The notes beneath the pieces are model-generated. The model saw nothing but the letters and a program-made list of their open reading frames with translations. It was not told where the DNA came from and made no database searches. A program made the translations under genes and the position numbers. Positions 26,444 through 35,769 of a stretch of DNA of 64,000 bases are shown one piece after another. The first letter of the stretch is position 1, and each line of letters starts with the position of its first letter. Source of the stretch: Gemmobacter lutimaris (lineage in GTDB: Bacteria > Pseudomonadota > Alphaproteobacteria > Rhodobacterales > Rhodobacteraceae); contig NZ_QXXQ01000008.1 of NCBI RefSeq assembly GCF_003570715.1, positions 1 to 64,000 of the forward strand, written 5' to 3'.

Positions 26444-28192
26444 ATGACCAAACGCAACGTGGACCCGATCACCCTTTCGGTGGTGCGCGGGGTGCTGGAA
26501 ACCACCCAGCGCGAAATGACCCTGACGCTGGAACAGACGGCGCGCAGCTCCGTCTTCAACCTCGCACATGATTATTCGACGGCGCTGTTCAACCACACGC
26601 CCGAGATGATCCTGCAAGGGCAGGACATCCCGATCCACCTCGGCTCGCTGATCCCCGCTATGAAATCAGTGGCGAAGTTCTTCGAGGGCGAGATCCACGA
26701 GGGCGACCTGATCCTGCACAACGACCCGGCCTATGGCGGCTCGCATATCATTGACACCTGCATGTATTACCCGGTGTTCTATGAAGGCGAACTGGTGTTC
26801 TGGACGGTCTGCAAGGGTCACCTGACCGACATCGGCGGCCCGGTGCCCGCGGGCTACAACCCCAATGCGACCGAGATCTTCGCCGAAGGCCTGCGCATCC
26901 CGCCGGTGAAACTGTGGGACAAGGGCAAGCCGCGCCATGACGTGATGAATCTGCTTCTGACCAACATGCGCGCGCGCCGCGACCAGGAGGGCGATTTCAA
27001 TGCGCTGATCGGTGCCTGTCAGGTCGGGGCACGCAATCTCATCAACCTGATGAAGAAATACGGGAAAGACGTGGTGCAGGACTGCATCGCCGAACTGCTC
27101 GACATGGCCGAGGCGCATATGCGCAAGCTGATCGCGGGCGTGCCCGACGGCACCTATACCGGCACCGCGATCCTTGAGGACGCGGGCCACGGCTTTGGTG
27201 ATTTCGACATCACCGCCACCGTCACCATCAAGGGCGATGCCTGCCATATCGAGATCGCCTCGCCGCCGCAGGTGCCCTATTTCATCAACAGCTACGAAGG
27301 GAACAGCCATTCCGGCGTTTATCTCGGGCTGATGATGTTTGCCCAACTGCCGCCGCCCTATAACGAGGGGCTCTATCGCTGCGTCACCACCGACATGGGG
27401 CCGAAGGGCACGCTGTGCAACGCGAAATCCCCTGCCCCGCACATGAACTGCACCACCACGCCGATGGAAACCCTGACCGACGCCGTGCGCCTCGCCTTTG
27501 AACAGGCCGCACCCGCCAAGGTCTCGGCCAGCTGGGGCCATGCCAATGGCTGCAACATCGCAGGCTGGGACAAGCGCCATGACGAGGAATATGTGACCAT
27601 GGTGCTGGCCTCCATCATCTCGGGCGCCGGGGCCACGGCCGCACAGGATGGCTGGCACGCCTGCGGCCCGGAATGCTGCTTCGGCGCGCTGACCTCGGGC
27701 GATATCGAGATGCTGGAACACAGCTACCCGATCATCATCCACCGCTACGGGCTGATGGAAGATTCGGGCGGCGCCGGCAAGAATCGCGGCGGCTCCGGCA
27801 CCTGCTGGGAAGTGGAACCGATGGATGCCCCCATGACCCTCGTCACCTTCGGCGAAGGCCGCCGCATTCCCGCCATGGGCGCGGCCGGGGCGAAATCGGC
27901 GCTGGTCCAGCCAAAGGTCGGACGGCTTGAGGTCACCCGCAATGGCCAGACCCAGATCATCACCGAAAACGTGATCGAGACGATCCAGCCCGGCGAACGC
28001 GCCGCCAACAAGAACCCCGGCGGCGGCGGTTACGGCAACCCGTTCGAACGCGACATCCAGAAGGTCGTCGAAGACGTGCGCAACGGCCTCGTCAGCCTCG
28101 AAGGCGCCCGCCTCGACTATGGCGTCGTCATCACCGACCGCGACAGCCTGAGCGTCGATCACGCCGCCACAGCGAAACTCCGCGCCGCCTGA
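26444..28192 (+). CDS. hyuB: hydantoinase B/oxoprolinase-family subunit
   Basis: 582 residues from the ATG at 26444 (ribosome-binding site GGGAAGG); the frame is open to 26243 but begins inside the promoter region. The family start DPITLSVVRGVLETTQREMTLTLEQTARS, the metal-site region KGHLTDIGGPVPAG near 120 and the terminal NPGGGGYGNPFERD are all present. With HyuA it forms an ATP-dependent enzyme that opens cyclic amides (hydantoins, 5-oxoproline, pyrrolidone, caprolactam) or, in carboxylase relatives, activates ketones. It is the first gene of a catabolic run that includes an importer. The ring substrate is not determined by the sequence. Confidence 0.92.
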   Translation: MTKRNVDPITLSVVRGVLETTQREMTLTLEQTARSSVFNLAHDYSTALFNHTPEMILQGQDIPIHLGSLIPAMKSVAKFFEGEIHEGDLILHNDPAYGGSHIIDTCMYYPVFYEGELVFWTVCKGHLTDIGGPVPAGYNPNATEIFAEGLRIPPVKLWDKGKPRHDVMNLLLTNMRARRDQEGDFNALIGACQVGARNLINLMKKYGKDVVQDCIAELLDMAEAHMRKLIAGVPDGTYTGTAILEDAGHGFGDFDITATVTIKGDACHIEIASPPQVPYFINSYEGNSHSGVYLGLMMFAQLPPPYNEGLYRCVTTDMGPKGTLCNAKSPAPHMNCTTTPMETLTDAVRLAFEQAAPAKVSASWGHANGCNIAGWDKRHDEEYVTMVLASIISGAGATAAQDGWHACGPECCFGALTSGDIEMLEHSYPIIIHRYGLMEDSGGAGKNRGGSGTCWEVEPMDAPMTLVTFGEGRRIPAMGAAGAKSALVQPKVGRLEVTRNGQTQIITENVIETIQPGERAANKNPGGGGYGNPFERDIQKVVEDVRNGLVSLEGARLDYGVVITDRDSLSVDHAATAKLRAA

Positions 28193-28207
28193 TCCTCATT
28201 TTCTGTC

Positions 28208-28250
28208 GAAAAATATCCTCGGGGGGTTCGGGGGGCAGACAGCCCCCCGT
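28208..28250. repeat. Rhodobacterial-type intergenic repeat, copy 1
   Basis: AAAATATCCTCGGGGGG at 28209-28225 is followed by the stem-loop GGGGGGC-AGACA-GCCCCCC (28230-28248). The same module recurs twice at 59013-59141. It lies between hyuB and hyuA and could attenuate transcription or stabilise the upstream message. Confidence 0.7.
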
Positions 28251-28281
28251 CCGGCCCCGCCATCCCAAAGGACCGCATCCC

Positions 28282-30402
28282 ATGCAGAACCAGTATCGTC
28301 TCGGCATCGACGCCGGCGGCACCTTCACCGATTTCATCCTGGCCGACCGCAAGGGCGGTGTGCGCATCTTCAAGGCGCTCTCCACCCCCAACGACCCGAC
28401 CGCCGCCATCCGCAACGGGCTGAAGCTGATCGAAGAGGAAACCGGGCTTTCGCCGGAGACCATCGTCTCCAATGCCGATCTCTGCATCAATGGCACCACG
28501 GTCGGGCTGAACGCGCTGATCACCCATAACGGCGCGAAGACCGGCCTGATCGCCACCCGTGGCCACGAGGACAGTATCGAGATCCGCCTTGGCCACAAGG
28601 AAGACGGCTATCGCTACGACCCCGACTATCCGCCCGCCACCATGCTGGTGCCGCGCTACCTGCGCCGTGGCGTGGCCGAACGGGTGCTGTCGAACGGCAA
28701 GGTTCACACCCCCCTGAACGAAGACGACGTGCGCGAGGCCTGCCGGCATTTCATCCGCGAAGGCGTCGAATCCGTCGCCATCAGCTTCGTCTGGTCGGTG
28801 CTGCACCCGGAACATGAAAACCGCGCCGCCGAAATCGTGCGCGAGATGATGCCGCATGTCCGCCTGACAGTGGGCAGCCAGCTTTACCCGCAGGTGCGCG
28901 AATATACCCGCACCTCCACCGCCATCGTGAACGCCTATCTCGCCCCGATCCTGCAACGCTATGTCGAGGCGGTGGACGCCTACTTCCGCAGCCTCGGCGC
29001 CCGCCATCCCGTGCGCTACTTCCAGTCGAACGGCGGGCTGGCGCTTGGCAAGGTTGTGTCGGACCAGTCGGTCTATGCCATCAATTCCGGCCCCGCCTCG
29101 GCGCCGCAGGCGGCGCTCTGGCTGGGTCAGCCCTGGGATATGAAGGACATCATCACCGTCGATATGGGCGGCACCTCATTCGACATCACGCTGACCCGCG
29201 ACGGCCGGGCGAATGTGTCGAAGAACGTCGATTTCCTGCGCTATCGCATCGGCATTCCGATGATCCAGGTTGAAACGCTGGGCGCCGGTGGCGGCTCGAT
29301 CGGCTGGATCGACAGCATGGGCCTCATGCAGATGGGGCCGCAATCGGCGGGGTCCGAACCCGGCCCGGCCTGTTACGATCAGGGCGGCGAGAAACCCACC
29401 ACCACCGACGCCAATCTGGTGCTTGGCTATCTGAACCCAGACGGTCTGGTAGGTGGCCGCCTGCCGCTGAACGTCGAGAAGGCCCGCGCCGCGATCAAGA
29501 CCCATCTGGCCGACCCGCTGGGCATCAGCGTGGAAAAGGCCGCCTATGGCATGTTCACCATTGTCAACAATAACATGGTGAACGCCATCCGCCGCGTCTC
29601 GGTCGAGCGGGGCTATGACCCGCGCGATTTCGTGCTGAACTGCGCGGGCGGCGCGACGGCCGCGCATATCACGGCGCTGGCGCGCGAGATGGGCACCCGC
29701 AAGGTGCTGATCTCCAAACTCGCCTCGGGGCTTTGCGCCTTCGGTCAGATCATCTCGGACGTGAAATACAACTACATGGCCCCCGCCGCCGCCCGTCTGG
29801 AAGGCGCCGAGTCCGCCGCAAAACTGAACGGCCTTTTCAACGGGCTGGAAGCCCGCGGCCGCGAGGATCTCAAATCCGACGGTTTCACCGACGACACGAT
29901 CAGCATCCGTCGCAGCCTCGACATGCGCTATGTCGGACAGGTGCATGAATGCACCGTGGACGTGGACCCGTTCGAGGTGACCGAGGCCGCGCTGGAGCGC
30001 CTGAAGGCCGCCTTTCACGCCCGGCATGAAGAGCTTTACACCTATGCCGAGCCGAACAGCGCGGTCGAGGTGGTCAATGTCGAAAGTGCCATCACCGGCG
30101 CGGTGGACAAGCCCGGCCGCATGACCGTCGCCCCCGGCAAGGGCGCGCATTCGGCGCTGAAGGGCACGCGCGAGATGATCTTCAACGCCGACGGCATCGC
30201 GCATGAAACCCCGGTCTATGACGGCGCGGCGCTTGGCGCGGGCGACCGCATCAGCGGCCCGGCGGTCATTCAGGAGGTCACGACCACCATCGTGATCGAA
30301 CCCGGCTGGCTGGCAGAGCTGGATGCCTCGGGCGTTTACGTCCTGACGCTGGGCGCCCAGACTGGCGCGGTGCAGCCGCAGCGCGCGACCGAGGTCGCCT
30401 GA
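28282..30402 (+). CDS. hyuA: hydantoinase A/oxoprolinase-family subunit
   Basis: 706 residues, full length. The N-terminal nucleotide-binding motif GIDAGGTFTDFILAD is near 8-22; the central ASKHA motifs are VDMGGTSFDI near 293-302 and GAGGGSIGWID near 334-344; GPQSAGSEPGPACYDQGG follows. It provides the ATP-dependent phosphorylation of the amide that precedes ring opening by HyuB. It lies 89 bp after hyuB, the gap being filled by a stem-loop repeat, and only 1 bp before the first transporter gene. Confidence 0.93.
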   Translation: MQNQYRLGIDAGGTFTDFILADRKGGVRIFKALSTPNDPTAAIRNGLKLIEEETGLSPETIVSNADLCINGTTVGLNALITHNGAKTGLIATRGHEDSIEIRLGHKEDGYRYDPDYPPATMLVPRYLRRGVAERVLSNGKVHTPLNEDDVREACRHFIREGVESVAISFVWSVLHPEHENRAAEIVREMMPHVRLTVGSQLYPQVREYTRTSTAIVNAYLAPILQRYVEAVDAYFRSLGARHPVRYFQSNGGLALGKVVSDQSVYAINSGPASAPQAALWLGQPWDMKDIITVDMGGTSFDITLTRDGRANVSKNVDFLRYRIGIPMIQVETLGAGGGSIGWIDSMGLMQMGPQSAGSEPGPACYDQGGEKPTTTDANLVLGYLNPDGLVGGRLPLNVEKARAAIKTHLADPLGISVEKAAYGMFTIVNNNMVNAIRRVSVERGYDPRDFVLNCAGGATAAHITALAREMGTRKVLISKLASGLCAFGQIISDVKYNYMAPAAARLEGAESAAKLNGLFNGLEARGREDLKSDGFTDDTISIRRSLDMRYVGQVHECTVDVDPFEVTEAALERLKAAFHARHEELYTYAEPNSAVEVVNVESAITGAVDKPGRMTVAPGKGAHSALKGTREMIFNADGIAHETPVYDGAALGAGDRISGPAVIQEVTTTIVIEPGWLAELDASGVYVLTLGAQTGAVQPQRATEVA

Positions 30403-30403
30403 G

Positions 30404-31132
30404 ATGGCCCTGACGCTGGAACAGGTGGGGGTCGCCTTCGGCGGCTTCCGGGCGCTGACCGAAGTCAGCCTTGCCATCGAACCCGGGCAGGTCACCGGGC
30501 TGATCGGGCCGAACGGGGCGGGCAAGACGACCTGTGTCAACACGCTCACCGGCTTCCAGCGTCCGGGCACGGGCCGGGTGGTGCTGGAGGGGCGCGACTT
30601 GTCGCGCCTGCCCGCCCATGGCTTTCGCCGCGCAGGTGTGGCGCGCACCTTTCAGGCCGGGCGGCTGTTCGGGGGCCTCGATGTGCTGGACAACCTTGCC
30701 TGCACCGGCGTGGGCCTCGGGCTGCGCCGGGCCGCTGCGGAGCAGGCGGCGGCAGAGGTGCTGCACTGGATGGGGCTTGAGGCGCTGGAAAGCCGTCCCG
30801 CCGCCGGCCTGCCCTATACCGACGAACGACGCGTCGCCATTGCCCGCGCGCTGATCGGGAACCCGCGTTACCTGCTGCTGGATGAACCCGCCGCCGGCAT
30901 GTCGGAAAAGGAAGCCGCCGATCTGGCCGATCTGATCCGCCGTATCGCCACGGAAAAGGGCACCGGCTGTCTGCTCATTGAACACAATGTCGGGCTGGTG
31001 CTCTCGCTCTGCGCGCATGTCGTGGTGCTGGATGGCGGGCGCGTCATCGAACAGGGCGACCGCGCCGCGATCCTTGCCTCTGCCGCCGTACGCGAGGCCT
31101 ATTTCGGCGCCGACCAGCAGGAGGCCGCGTGA
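30404..31132 (+). CDS. livG: LIV-type ABC transporter ATP-binding protein (LivG-like)
   Basis: 242 residues with Walker A GPNGAGKTT near 35-43, Walker B LLLDEPAAGM near 157-166 and switch histidine IEHNVGLV. The usual ABC signature LSGGQ is replaced by LPYTDERRVAIAR, as seen in LivG relatives where it reads L-x-Y-G-x-Q-R; here the Gly/Gln are Thr-Asp-Glu, a notable deviation. It pairs with the LivF-like ATPase. It starts 1 bp after hyuA, implying the importer delivers the HyuBA substrate. Confidence 0.9.
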   Translation: MALTLEQVGVAFGGFRALTEVSLAIEPGQVTGLIGPNGAGKTTCVNTLTGFQRPGTGRVVLEGRDLSRLPAHGFRRAGVARTFQAGRLFGGLDVLDNLACTGVGLGLRRAAAEQAAAEVLHWMGLEALESRPAAGLPYTDERRVAIARALIGNPRYLLLDEPAAGMSEKEAADLADLIRRIATEKGTGCLLIEHNVGLVLSLCAHVVVLDGGRVIEQGDRAAILASAAVREAYFGADQQEAA

Positions 31133-31851
31133 TGGCAAAGCTGGGTATCCATGACCTTGCGGTGCGCTACGGCAAGCTGACCGCGATTTCCGACCTGTCC
31201 TTCACCGTGGCGGAAGGCGAACGCCTGTTCATCTCGGGCCCCAATGGCGCGGGCAAATCCTCGCTGCTGGGGGCCATCTCGGGCGCGGTGCGCGCGGCGC
31301 ATGGCCGGATCGAGATGGATGGCGACATCCTGTCCGGCCTCGGCCCCGAACGCATCGCGCGGCGTGGGCTTTCCATGGTGCCGGAGGGGCGCCGCATCTT
31401 CGGCGGGCTGACCGTACGCGAGAACCTGATGGTCGGCACAGGCATCCGCCGCGACCGCGCCGCCGTCGCCGATGATCTGGAGACAGCTTTCACCGCCTTC
31501 CCGATCCTGCGCGACCGGGCCAATGCCCCGGCCGGGGCGCTTTCGGGGGGCCAGCAACAGATGCTGGCCATCGCCCGCGCGCTGATGACCAACCCCAAGG
31601 TCATGCTGGTCGATGAACCCTCGCTCGGCCTCGCGCCCAAGGTGGTGGACGAGGTCTATGACCGGCTGTGCAGCCTGCAAGCCCTGCGCGGGCTGACGCT
31701 GGTGATCGTGGAACAATCCTCGACCCGCGCCGCGCGGGTGGGCGGGCGCATGATCCTGATGCGTGGCGGGCGCATCGTCGCCGATGGCGATGCCGCCGGT
31801 TTCGCCGCCGCCGACCTGCTGTCGGAAGCCTATTTCGGAGACCCGGCATGA
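31132..31851 (+). CDS. livF: LIV-type ABC transporter ATP-binding protein (LivF-like)
   Basis: 239 residues from the ATG at 31132, which shares its A with the preceding TGA; a GTG three bases upstream is possible. Walker A GPNGAGKSS, signature LSGGQQQM and Walker B VMLVDEPSLGLAP are all intact. It forms the second ATPase of the importer. Its stop overlaps the next ATG by 4 bp. Confidence 0.92.
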   Translation: MAKLGIHDLAVRYGKLTAISDLSFTVAEGERLFISGPNGAGKSSLLGAISGAVRAAHGRIEMDGDILSGLGPERIARRGLSMVPEGRRIFGGLTVRENLMVGTGIRRDRAAVADDLETAFTAFPILRDRANAPAGALSGGQQQMLAIARALMTNPKVMLVDEPSLGLAPKVVDEVYDRLCSLQALRGLTLVIVEQSSTRAARVGGRMILMRGGRIVADGDAAGFAAADLLSEAYFGDPA

Positions 31852-32756
31852 GCCTGCAACTTCTGTTCGATGCCCTGTCGCTGGGCGGCATCTATGCCAT
31901 CGCGGCCCTGGGAATCGCGCTGATCTTCGGCGTGATGAAGCTGGTGAACTTTGCCCATGGCCAGTTCATCGCCTGCGCGGTCTTCGCGCTGATCCTGCCC
32001 TCCACCGATGCGGTGGCGGCGCTGGGGCTGGGCCTCTTGCCCACGCCGTTGCTGATCCTCGCCATCCTCGGCTTCGGCGCGGGGCTGGCCATGGCGGCCG
32101 AGGCTCTGGTGTTCCGGCCGCTGCGCAATGCCTCGCCCGTGGCCTTGATGGTGGGCAGTTTCGCGCTCGGCGTGGCGCTGCAAAACCTATTGCTGGTGCT
32201 TTATGGCGGGCGGCCCAAGGCGATCAGCCTCTGGGCCGGGCTTGGCGCCCCGGTGCAGATAGGCCCGGCGGAGGTGCCCTTGCTGCAACTGATCGTCATC
32301 GCTGCGGTCATCGCCATCCTGCTGGCGCTGGGGCTGATGCTGAAACGCTCGCGCCTCGGGCTGGAGATGCGCGCCGCGGCCGAGGATTTCGGCATGGCGC
32401 AACTGCTGGGCGTGCGGGCAAACCACGTGATCTCGGGCGCCTTCGCGCTGTCGGGGGCACTGGCGGCGGTGGTAGCGCTGGTCATGGTGGCACAGACCGG
32501 GGTCGCCGATGTGCGGATGGGCGGGCAGATCATGCTGATCGCCTTCATCGCCACCGTGGTCGGTGGCATGGGCAGCCTGCCCGGCGCGGTGGCGGCGGGG
32601 CTGGCGATCGGCGCGGCCTCGGCCCTGCTGCAAGCCGGCCTGCCCGATGCGGCGCGGCCGTTCCGCGATGCCTTCCTTTACGCGCTGGTCATCTTTGTCC
32701 TGCTGTTCCGCCCGCAGGGCCTGTTCGCCGCCGCCGGCGCCAAACCGAGGGTCTGA
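31848..32756 (+). CDS. livH: LIV-type ABC transporter permease (LivH-like)
   Basis: 302 residues from the ATG at 31848 (ATGA overlap with livF). About eight membrane helices; GGIYAIAALGIALIFGVMKLVNFAHG at the N-terminus and MRAAAEDFGMAQLLGV in the loop that contacts the ATPases are hallmark LivH segments. It forms half of the inner-membrane channel for branched-chain-amino-acid-type substrates, in this case probably an amide or amino acid analogue used by the surrounding enzymes. Confidence 0.92.
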   Translation: MSLQLLFDALSLGGIYAIAALGIALIFGVMKLVNFAHGQFIACAVFALILPSTDAVAALGLGLLPTPLLILAILGFGAGLAMAAEALVFRPLRNASPVALMVGSFALGVALQNLLLVLYGGRPKAISLWAGLGAPVQIGPAEVPLLQLIVIAAVIAILLALGLMLKRSRLGLEMRAAAEDFGMAQLLGVRANHVISGAFALSGALAAVVALVMVAQTGVADVRMGGQIMLIAFIATVVGGMGSLPGAVAAGLAIGAASALLQAGLPDAARPFRDAFLYALVIFVLLFRPQGLFAAAGAKPRV

Positions 32757-32759
32757 GCC

Positions 32760-33812
32760 ATGATTACCCAACACCGTATCCGCCGCCGCATGGCGGCCAC
32801 CACGCCGGTCCTGCTGGCGCTGCTGCTGCTGGCCTTCGTGGCGCTGACGCTTGCCTTCGGCGACCGCGCGGCCGGGCGCATGGCCTCGGAAACCCTGATC
32901 CGGGTCACGTTGGTCGTGGGGTTCTGGATCTTTGCGGGCAATTCCGGGGTCATCAGCTTTGGCCATGCCGCCTTCGCCTGCGTCGGCGCCTATGTCTCGG
33001 CCTGGACGACGCTGAACCCCGCGATGAAGGCGACGCTGCTGCCCGGCCTGCCGCCCGCGCTGGCTGAGGCGCACTGGCACGTCCTGCCCGCCGCGCTGAC
33101 CGCCGGGCTGGTGGCGGCCGCGCTGGCGCTGGGGACCGGGGCTGCGATCCTGCGGCTTTCGGGCATCGCCGCCTCCATCGCCACTTTCGCCTTTCTTGCC
33201 ATGGTCAACACGATCTGGGCGAACTGGACCCCGGTCACTGGCGGCACTTCGTCTGTCGTGGGGCTGGCGCGCTATGTCACCCCTTGGGTGGCGCTTGGCT
33301 GGGCCGTCGCCGCGATCCTTGCCGCCAGCCTTTACGCCGCCTCCGCCTCGGGCCTCGCCCTGCGCGCCACGCGTGAGGATGAGGTGGCAGCCTCTGCCTC
33401 CGGCATCGACCAATACCGCCACCGCCTGCTGGCCTATACGCTGTCGGCCTTTTTCTGTGGCGTGGGCGGGGCGCTGGCCGGACATTTCATCGGCGTCATC
33501 AACCCCGACGGGTTCTACCTGAGCCTGACCTTCCTCATGCTTGCCATGCTTGTGGTCGGCGGCATCGGCTCGCTTTCGGGCGCGGTGGTCGGCGTGCTGG
33601 CGGTATCCCTGGCAGTAGAGGCGCTGGTGCGGCTGGAAAAGGGCTTCACCCTTGGCGCCACCACCTTCGCCCTGCCCCCCGGCAGTCAGGAAATCATCAT
33701 CGCCCTTGCGATGATCCTCGTCCTTGTCTTTCGCCCCGCCGGTCTGATGGCCGGGCGCGAGATCATGCTGCCCGCCCGCTGGGTCACCGGGCGCGGCACA
33801 TCGCAAAACTGA
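32760..33812 (+). CDS. livM: LIV-type ABC transporter permease (LivM-like)
   Basis: 350 residues with about nine membrane helices. SGVISFGHAAFACVGAY near 62-78, the coupling-loop motif GLALRATREDEVAASASGI near 199-217 and the final LVFRPAGLMAGRE mark LivM. It forms the second half of the channel and follows livH by 3 bp. Confidence 0.92.
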   Translation: MITQHRIRRRMAATTPVLLALLLLAFVALTLAFGDRAAGRMASETLIRVTLVVGFWIFAGNSGVISFGHAAFACVGAYVSAWTTLNPAMKATLLPGLPPALAEAHWHVLPAALTAGLVAAALALGTGAAILRLSGIAASIATFAFLAMVNTIWANWTPVTGGTSSVVGLARYVTPWVALGWAVAAILAASLYAASASGLALRATREDEVAASASGIDQYRHRLLAYTLSAFFCGVGGALAGHFIGVINPDGFYLSLTFLMLAMLVVGGIGSLSGAVVGVLAVSLAVEALVRLEKGFTLGATTFALPPGSQEIIIALAMILVLVFRPAGLMAGREIMLPARWVTGRGTSQN

Positions 33813-33836
33813 CCCATATCCAACAGGAGACTTGCC

Positions 33837-35012
33837 ATGAAATACGCCTGCTCGTTGCTGGCCCTGCTGGCGCTGACCGCGCCGGCGCGCGCCGCCGATG
33901 ACATCACCGTGGGCTTCGCCATCGCCAAATCCGGCTGGATGGAAGCTTATGACACCCCCGCCGCCACCGCAGCGAAGATCCGGATCGACGAGATCAACGC
34001 CGCCGGCGGCCTGCTGGGCCAGCAGATCAAGGTTGTGGAAGCCGACACCCGCACCGACCGGGCAGAGGCCGCCAAGGCCGGGCTCGACGTGCTGGATCAG
34101 GGCGCGCAGATGATGGTCGTGTCCTGCGACTATGACTTCGGTGCCCCCGCCGCGCTGGTGGCCGAAGGCGAGGGGATGAACAGCTTCTTTCTCTGCGCCG
34201 AGGATGTGAAGGCCGGGCTGCAGGGTGTTGGCCCGAACAGCTTTTCATCGTCCGTCCTCGCCCCGGTGCAGGGCGCGACCATGGCGGAATGGGCCTATGC
34301 GAAGCGCGACGCCCGCACCGCCTTCGTGCTGGAAGATACCTTCATCGAATATAACAAGGGCATTTGCACCGGCTTTGACTGGATGTTCCCGCAACTGGAA
34401 GGCGCGGAAATCCTTGGCCGTGACACGTTCAAGAACGACGACGCCTCCATCGCCAGCCAGATCACCCGCATCAAATCGCTGGAAAAGACGCCCGACGTGA
34501 TCATGCTCTGCTCGGTCATGCCCGGTGCGGCGGCGGCAGTGCGCCAGATCCGCGCGGCGGGAATCGAGGCGTTGATCCTCAATGGCTCGGCGGTGGACGG
34601 GTCTTACTGGCTGGATGCGGTGCCGGGGCTTTCGGGCTTTGCCCTGCCGGTGCAGGGGGCGATCTACGGCGACGATCCGCGCCCCGAGGTTGAGGCTTTC
34701 AACGCCGCCTATGAGGCCAAGACCGGCGCGCGTCCGGCCAGCCAATACGCCTATCCCGGCTATGTGCTGATCGACCTCTGGGCCAAGGCGGTGGAACGCG
34801 CGGGCACCGTGGACGGTGCTGCCGTCACCGCCGAGCTGGAGAAGATGCAGGCCGAACCCACCGCCTTCGGCCCGCGCAGCTTCAGCGCCGAGCTGCACCA
34901 CCAGAACACCGCGCTGATGCAGATCGTTGAAATCACCGGCGGCAAACCCGCGCGCGTCGATGAATGGCAGATCTCTCAGCCCGTGCCGCTGGATGTGCTG
35001 ATGGGCAAGTGA
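33837..35012 (+). CDS. LIV-type ABC transporter periplasmic binding protein
   Basis: 391 residues with a Sec signal peptide (CSLLALLALTAPARA, cleavage near residue 19). The mature part is a type I periplasmic binding fold: VGFAIAKSGWMEAYDTPAATAAKIRIDEINAAGG with a typical N-terminal strand and later NGSAVDGSYWLDAVP. It gives the importer its specificity. A GGAGA ribosome-binding site and a 24-bp gap follow livM. Ligands of this class include branched amino acids, amides, urea and aromatic acids; here a lactam, hydantoin or omega-amino acid is the contextual guess. Confidence 0.9.
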   Translation: MKYACSLLALLALTAPARAADDITVGFAIAKSGWMEAYDTPAATAAKIRIDEINAAGGLLGQQIKVVEADTRTDRAEAAKAGLDVLDQGAQMMVVSCDYDFGAPAALVAEGEGMNSFFLCAEDVKAGLQGVGPNSFSSSVLAPVQGATMAEWAYAKRDARTAFVLEDTFIEYNKGICTGFDWMFPQLEGAEILGRDTFKNDDASIASQITRIKSLEKTPDVIMLCSVMPGAAAAVRQIRAAGIEALILNGSAVDGSYWLDAVPGLSGFALPVQGAIYGDDPRPEVEAFNAAYEAKTGARPASQYAYPGYVLIDLWAKAVERAGTVDGAAVTAELEKMQAEPTAFGPRSFSAELHHQNTALMQIVEITGGKPARVDEWQISQPVPLDVLMGK

Positions 35013-35019
35013 GGCCATG

Positions 35020-35042
35020 GCGCGCCCTGTTACGGGGCGCGC
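35020..35042. terminator. stem-loop between convergent genes
   Basis: GCGCGCCC (35020-35027), 7-nt loop, GGGCGCGC (35035-35042): a perfect 8-bp GC stem in the 33-bp gap between the convergent importer and XRE-cupin genes. There is no long T-run, so termination strength is uncertain. Confidence 0.5.
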
Positions 35043-35045
35043 GTC

Positions 35046-35624
35046 TTACAGATAGGGCGGCGTGCAGGCCGAAACCACCAGCGCCTCGCGGTCACCGATG
35101 TTGCGAAAGCGGTGTGGCAGCGTCGAATCGAACAGATAGCTGTCGCCCGCCTTCAGCACCGCGCAATGGTCGCCCGCCGTCACCTCGATTTCCCCCGCCA
35201 CCACCACGCCACCCTCGTGCGAGGCATGTTCCAGCATCTGCTCGCCGGTATCGGCGCCGGGTTCATAGCGTTCGTAAAGGATTTGCAGGTTATGCGCCCG
35301 CGCGTCCCCGACCTGCTGCAAGGTGATCCGCCCGCGCGGGCCTTCCAGCGTGGAATACAGCCGGGTGGTCAGGTCGCGCAATTCATGCGGTTTGAAGAAC
35401 ACCGCCTGGGTGACCGGGGCATCGGGTTCAAAGAATTCCGACATGGTGACGCCCAGACCGCCCAGAATCTTGCGCAGAGACGAGACCGAAGGGCTGGAGC
35501 GGTTGGTCTCGATCATCGAAATCTGGCCATGCGGCACATCCGACGCCTCGGCCAATTGCCGTTGCGAAAGGTTTGCCGCCTGCCGCATCTGCTTCAGCCG
35601 TGCGCCCACATCGAAATCCTGCAT
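35046..35624 (-). CDS. XRE-cupin transcriptional regulator (PuuR-like)
   Basis: 192 residues from the ATG at 35624 (AAGGGG upstream); the frame continues upstream through the regulatory gap and is not used. The helix-turn-helix is at about 7-62 (RLKQMRQAANLSQRQLAEASDVPHGQISMIE) and a cupin sensor domain at about 105-190 (ILYERYEPGADTGEQMLEHASHEGGVVVAGEIEV, LFDSTLPHRFRN). This is the architecture of PuuR, the putrescine/GABA catabolism repressor. It diverges from a GabT-type aminotransferase, which it probably controls. Confidence 0.9.
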   Translation of the reverse strand: MQDFDVGARLKQMRQAANLSQRQLAEASDVPHGQISMIETNRSSPSVSSLRKILGGLGVTMSEFFEPDAPVTQAVFFKPHELRDLTTRLYSTLEGPRGRITLQQVGDARAHNLQILYERYEPGADTGEQMLEHASHEGGVVVAGEIEVTAGDHCAVLKAGDSYLFDSTLPHRFRNIGDREALVVSACTPPYL

Positions 35625-35689
35625 GCCGAACCCCTTGGTTTTGCACAGCATAATCAGACTGCCGAAAACGCGCAATCTTTTGCCATGCA

Positions 35690-35734
35690 GCGCATTGTCA
35701 CATCGCATCATATTGCTCAATATATTGCGCATTG
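35690..35734. promoter_or_regulatory. candidate operator region of the XRE-cupin regulator
   Basis: In the 145-bp divergent gap, GCGCATTG occurs twice (35690-35697 and 35727-35734) and the palindrome CAATATATTG sits at 35718-35727; another half-site GCGCAAT is at 35670-35676. The AT-rich dyad lies about 40 bp upstream of the aminotransferase start, a suitable place for repression. Confidence 0.6.
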
Positions 35735-35769
35735 ATACACAGAATCACCGCATAACCCCGGAGAGAGCA

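Noticed and set aside
26666-28162. Minus-strand open frame of about 500 codons opposite hyuB
   Set aside because: The sense strand has a full hydantoinase B with conserved motifs; the antisense frame has none.
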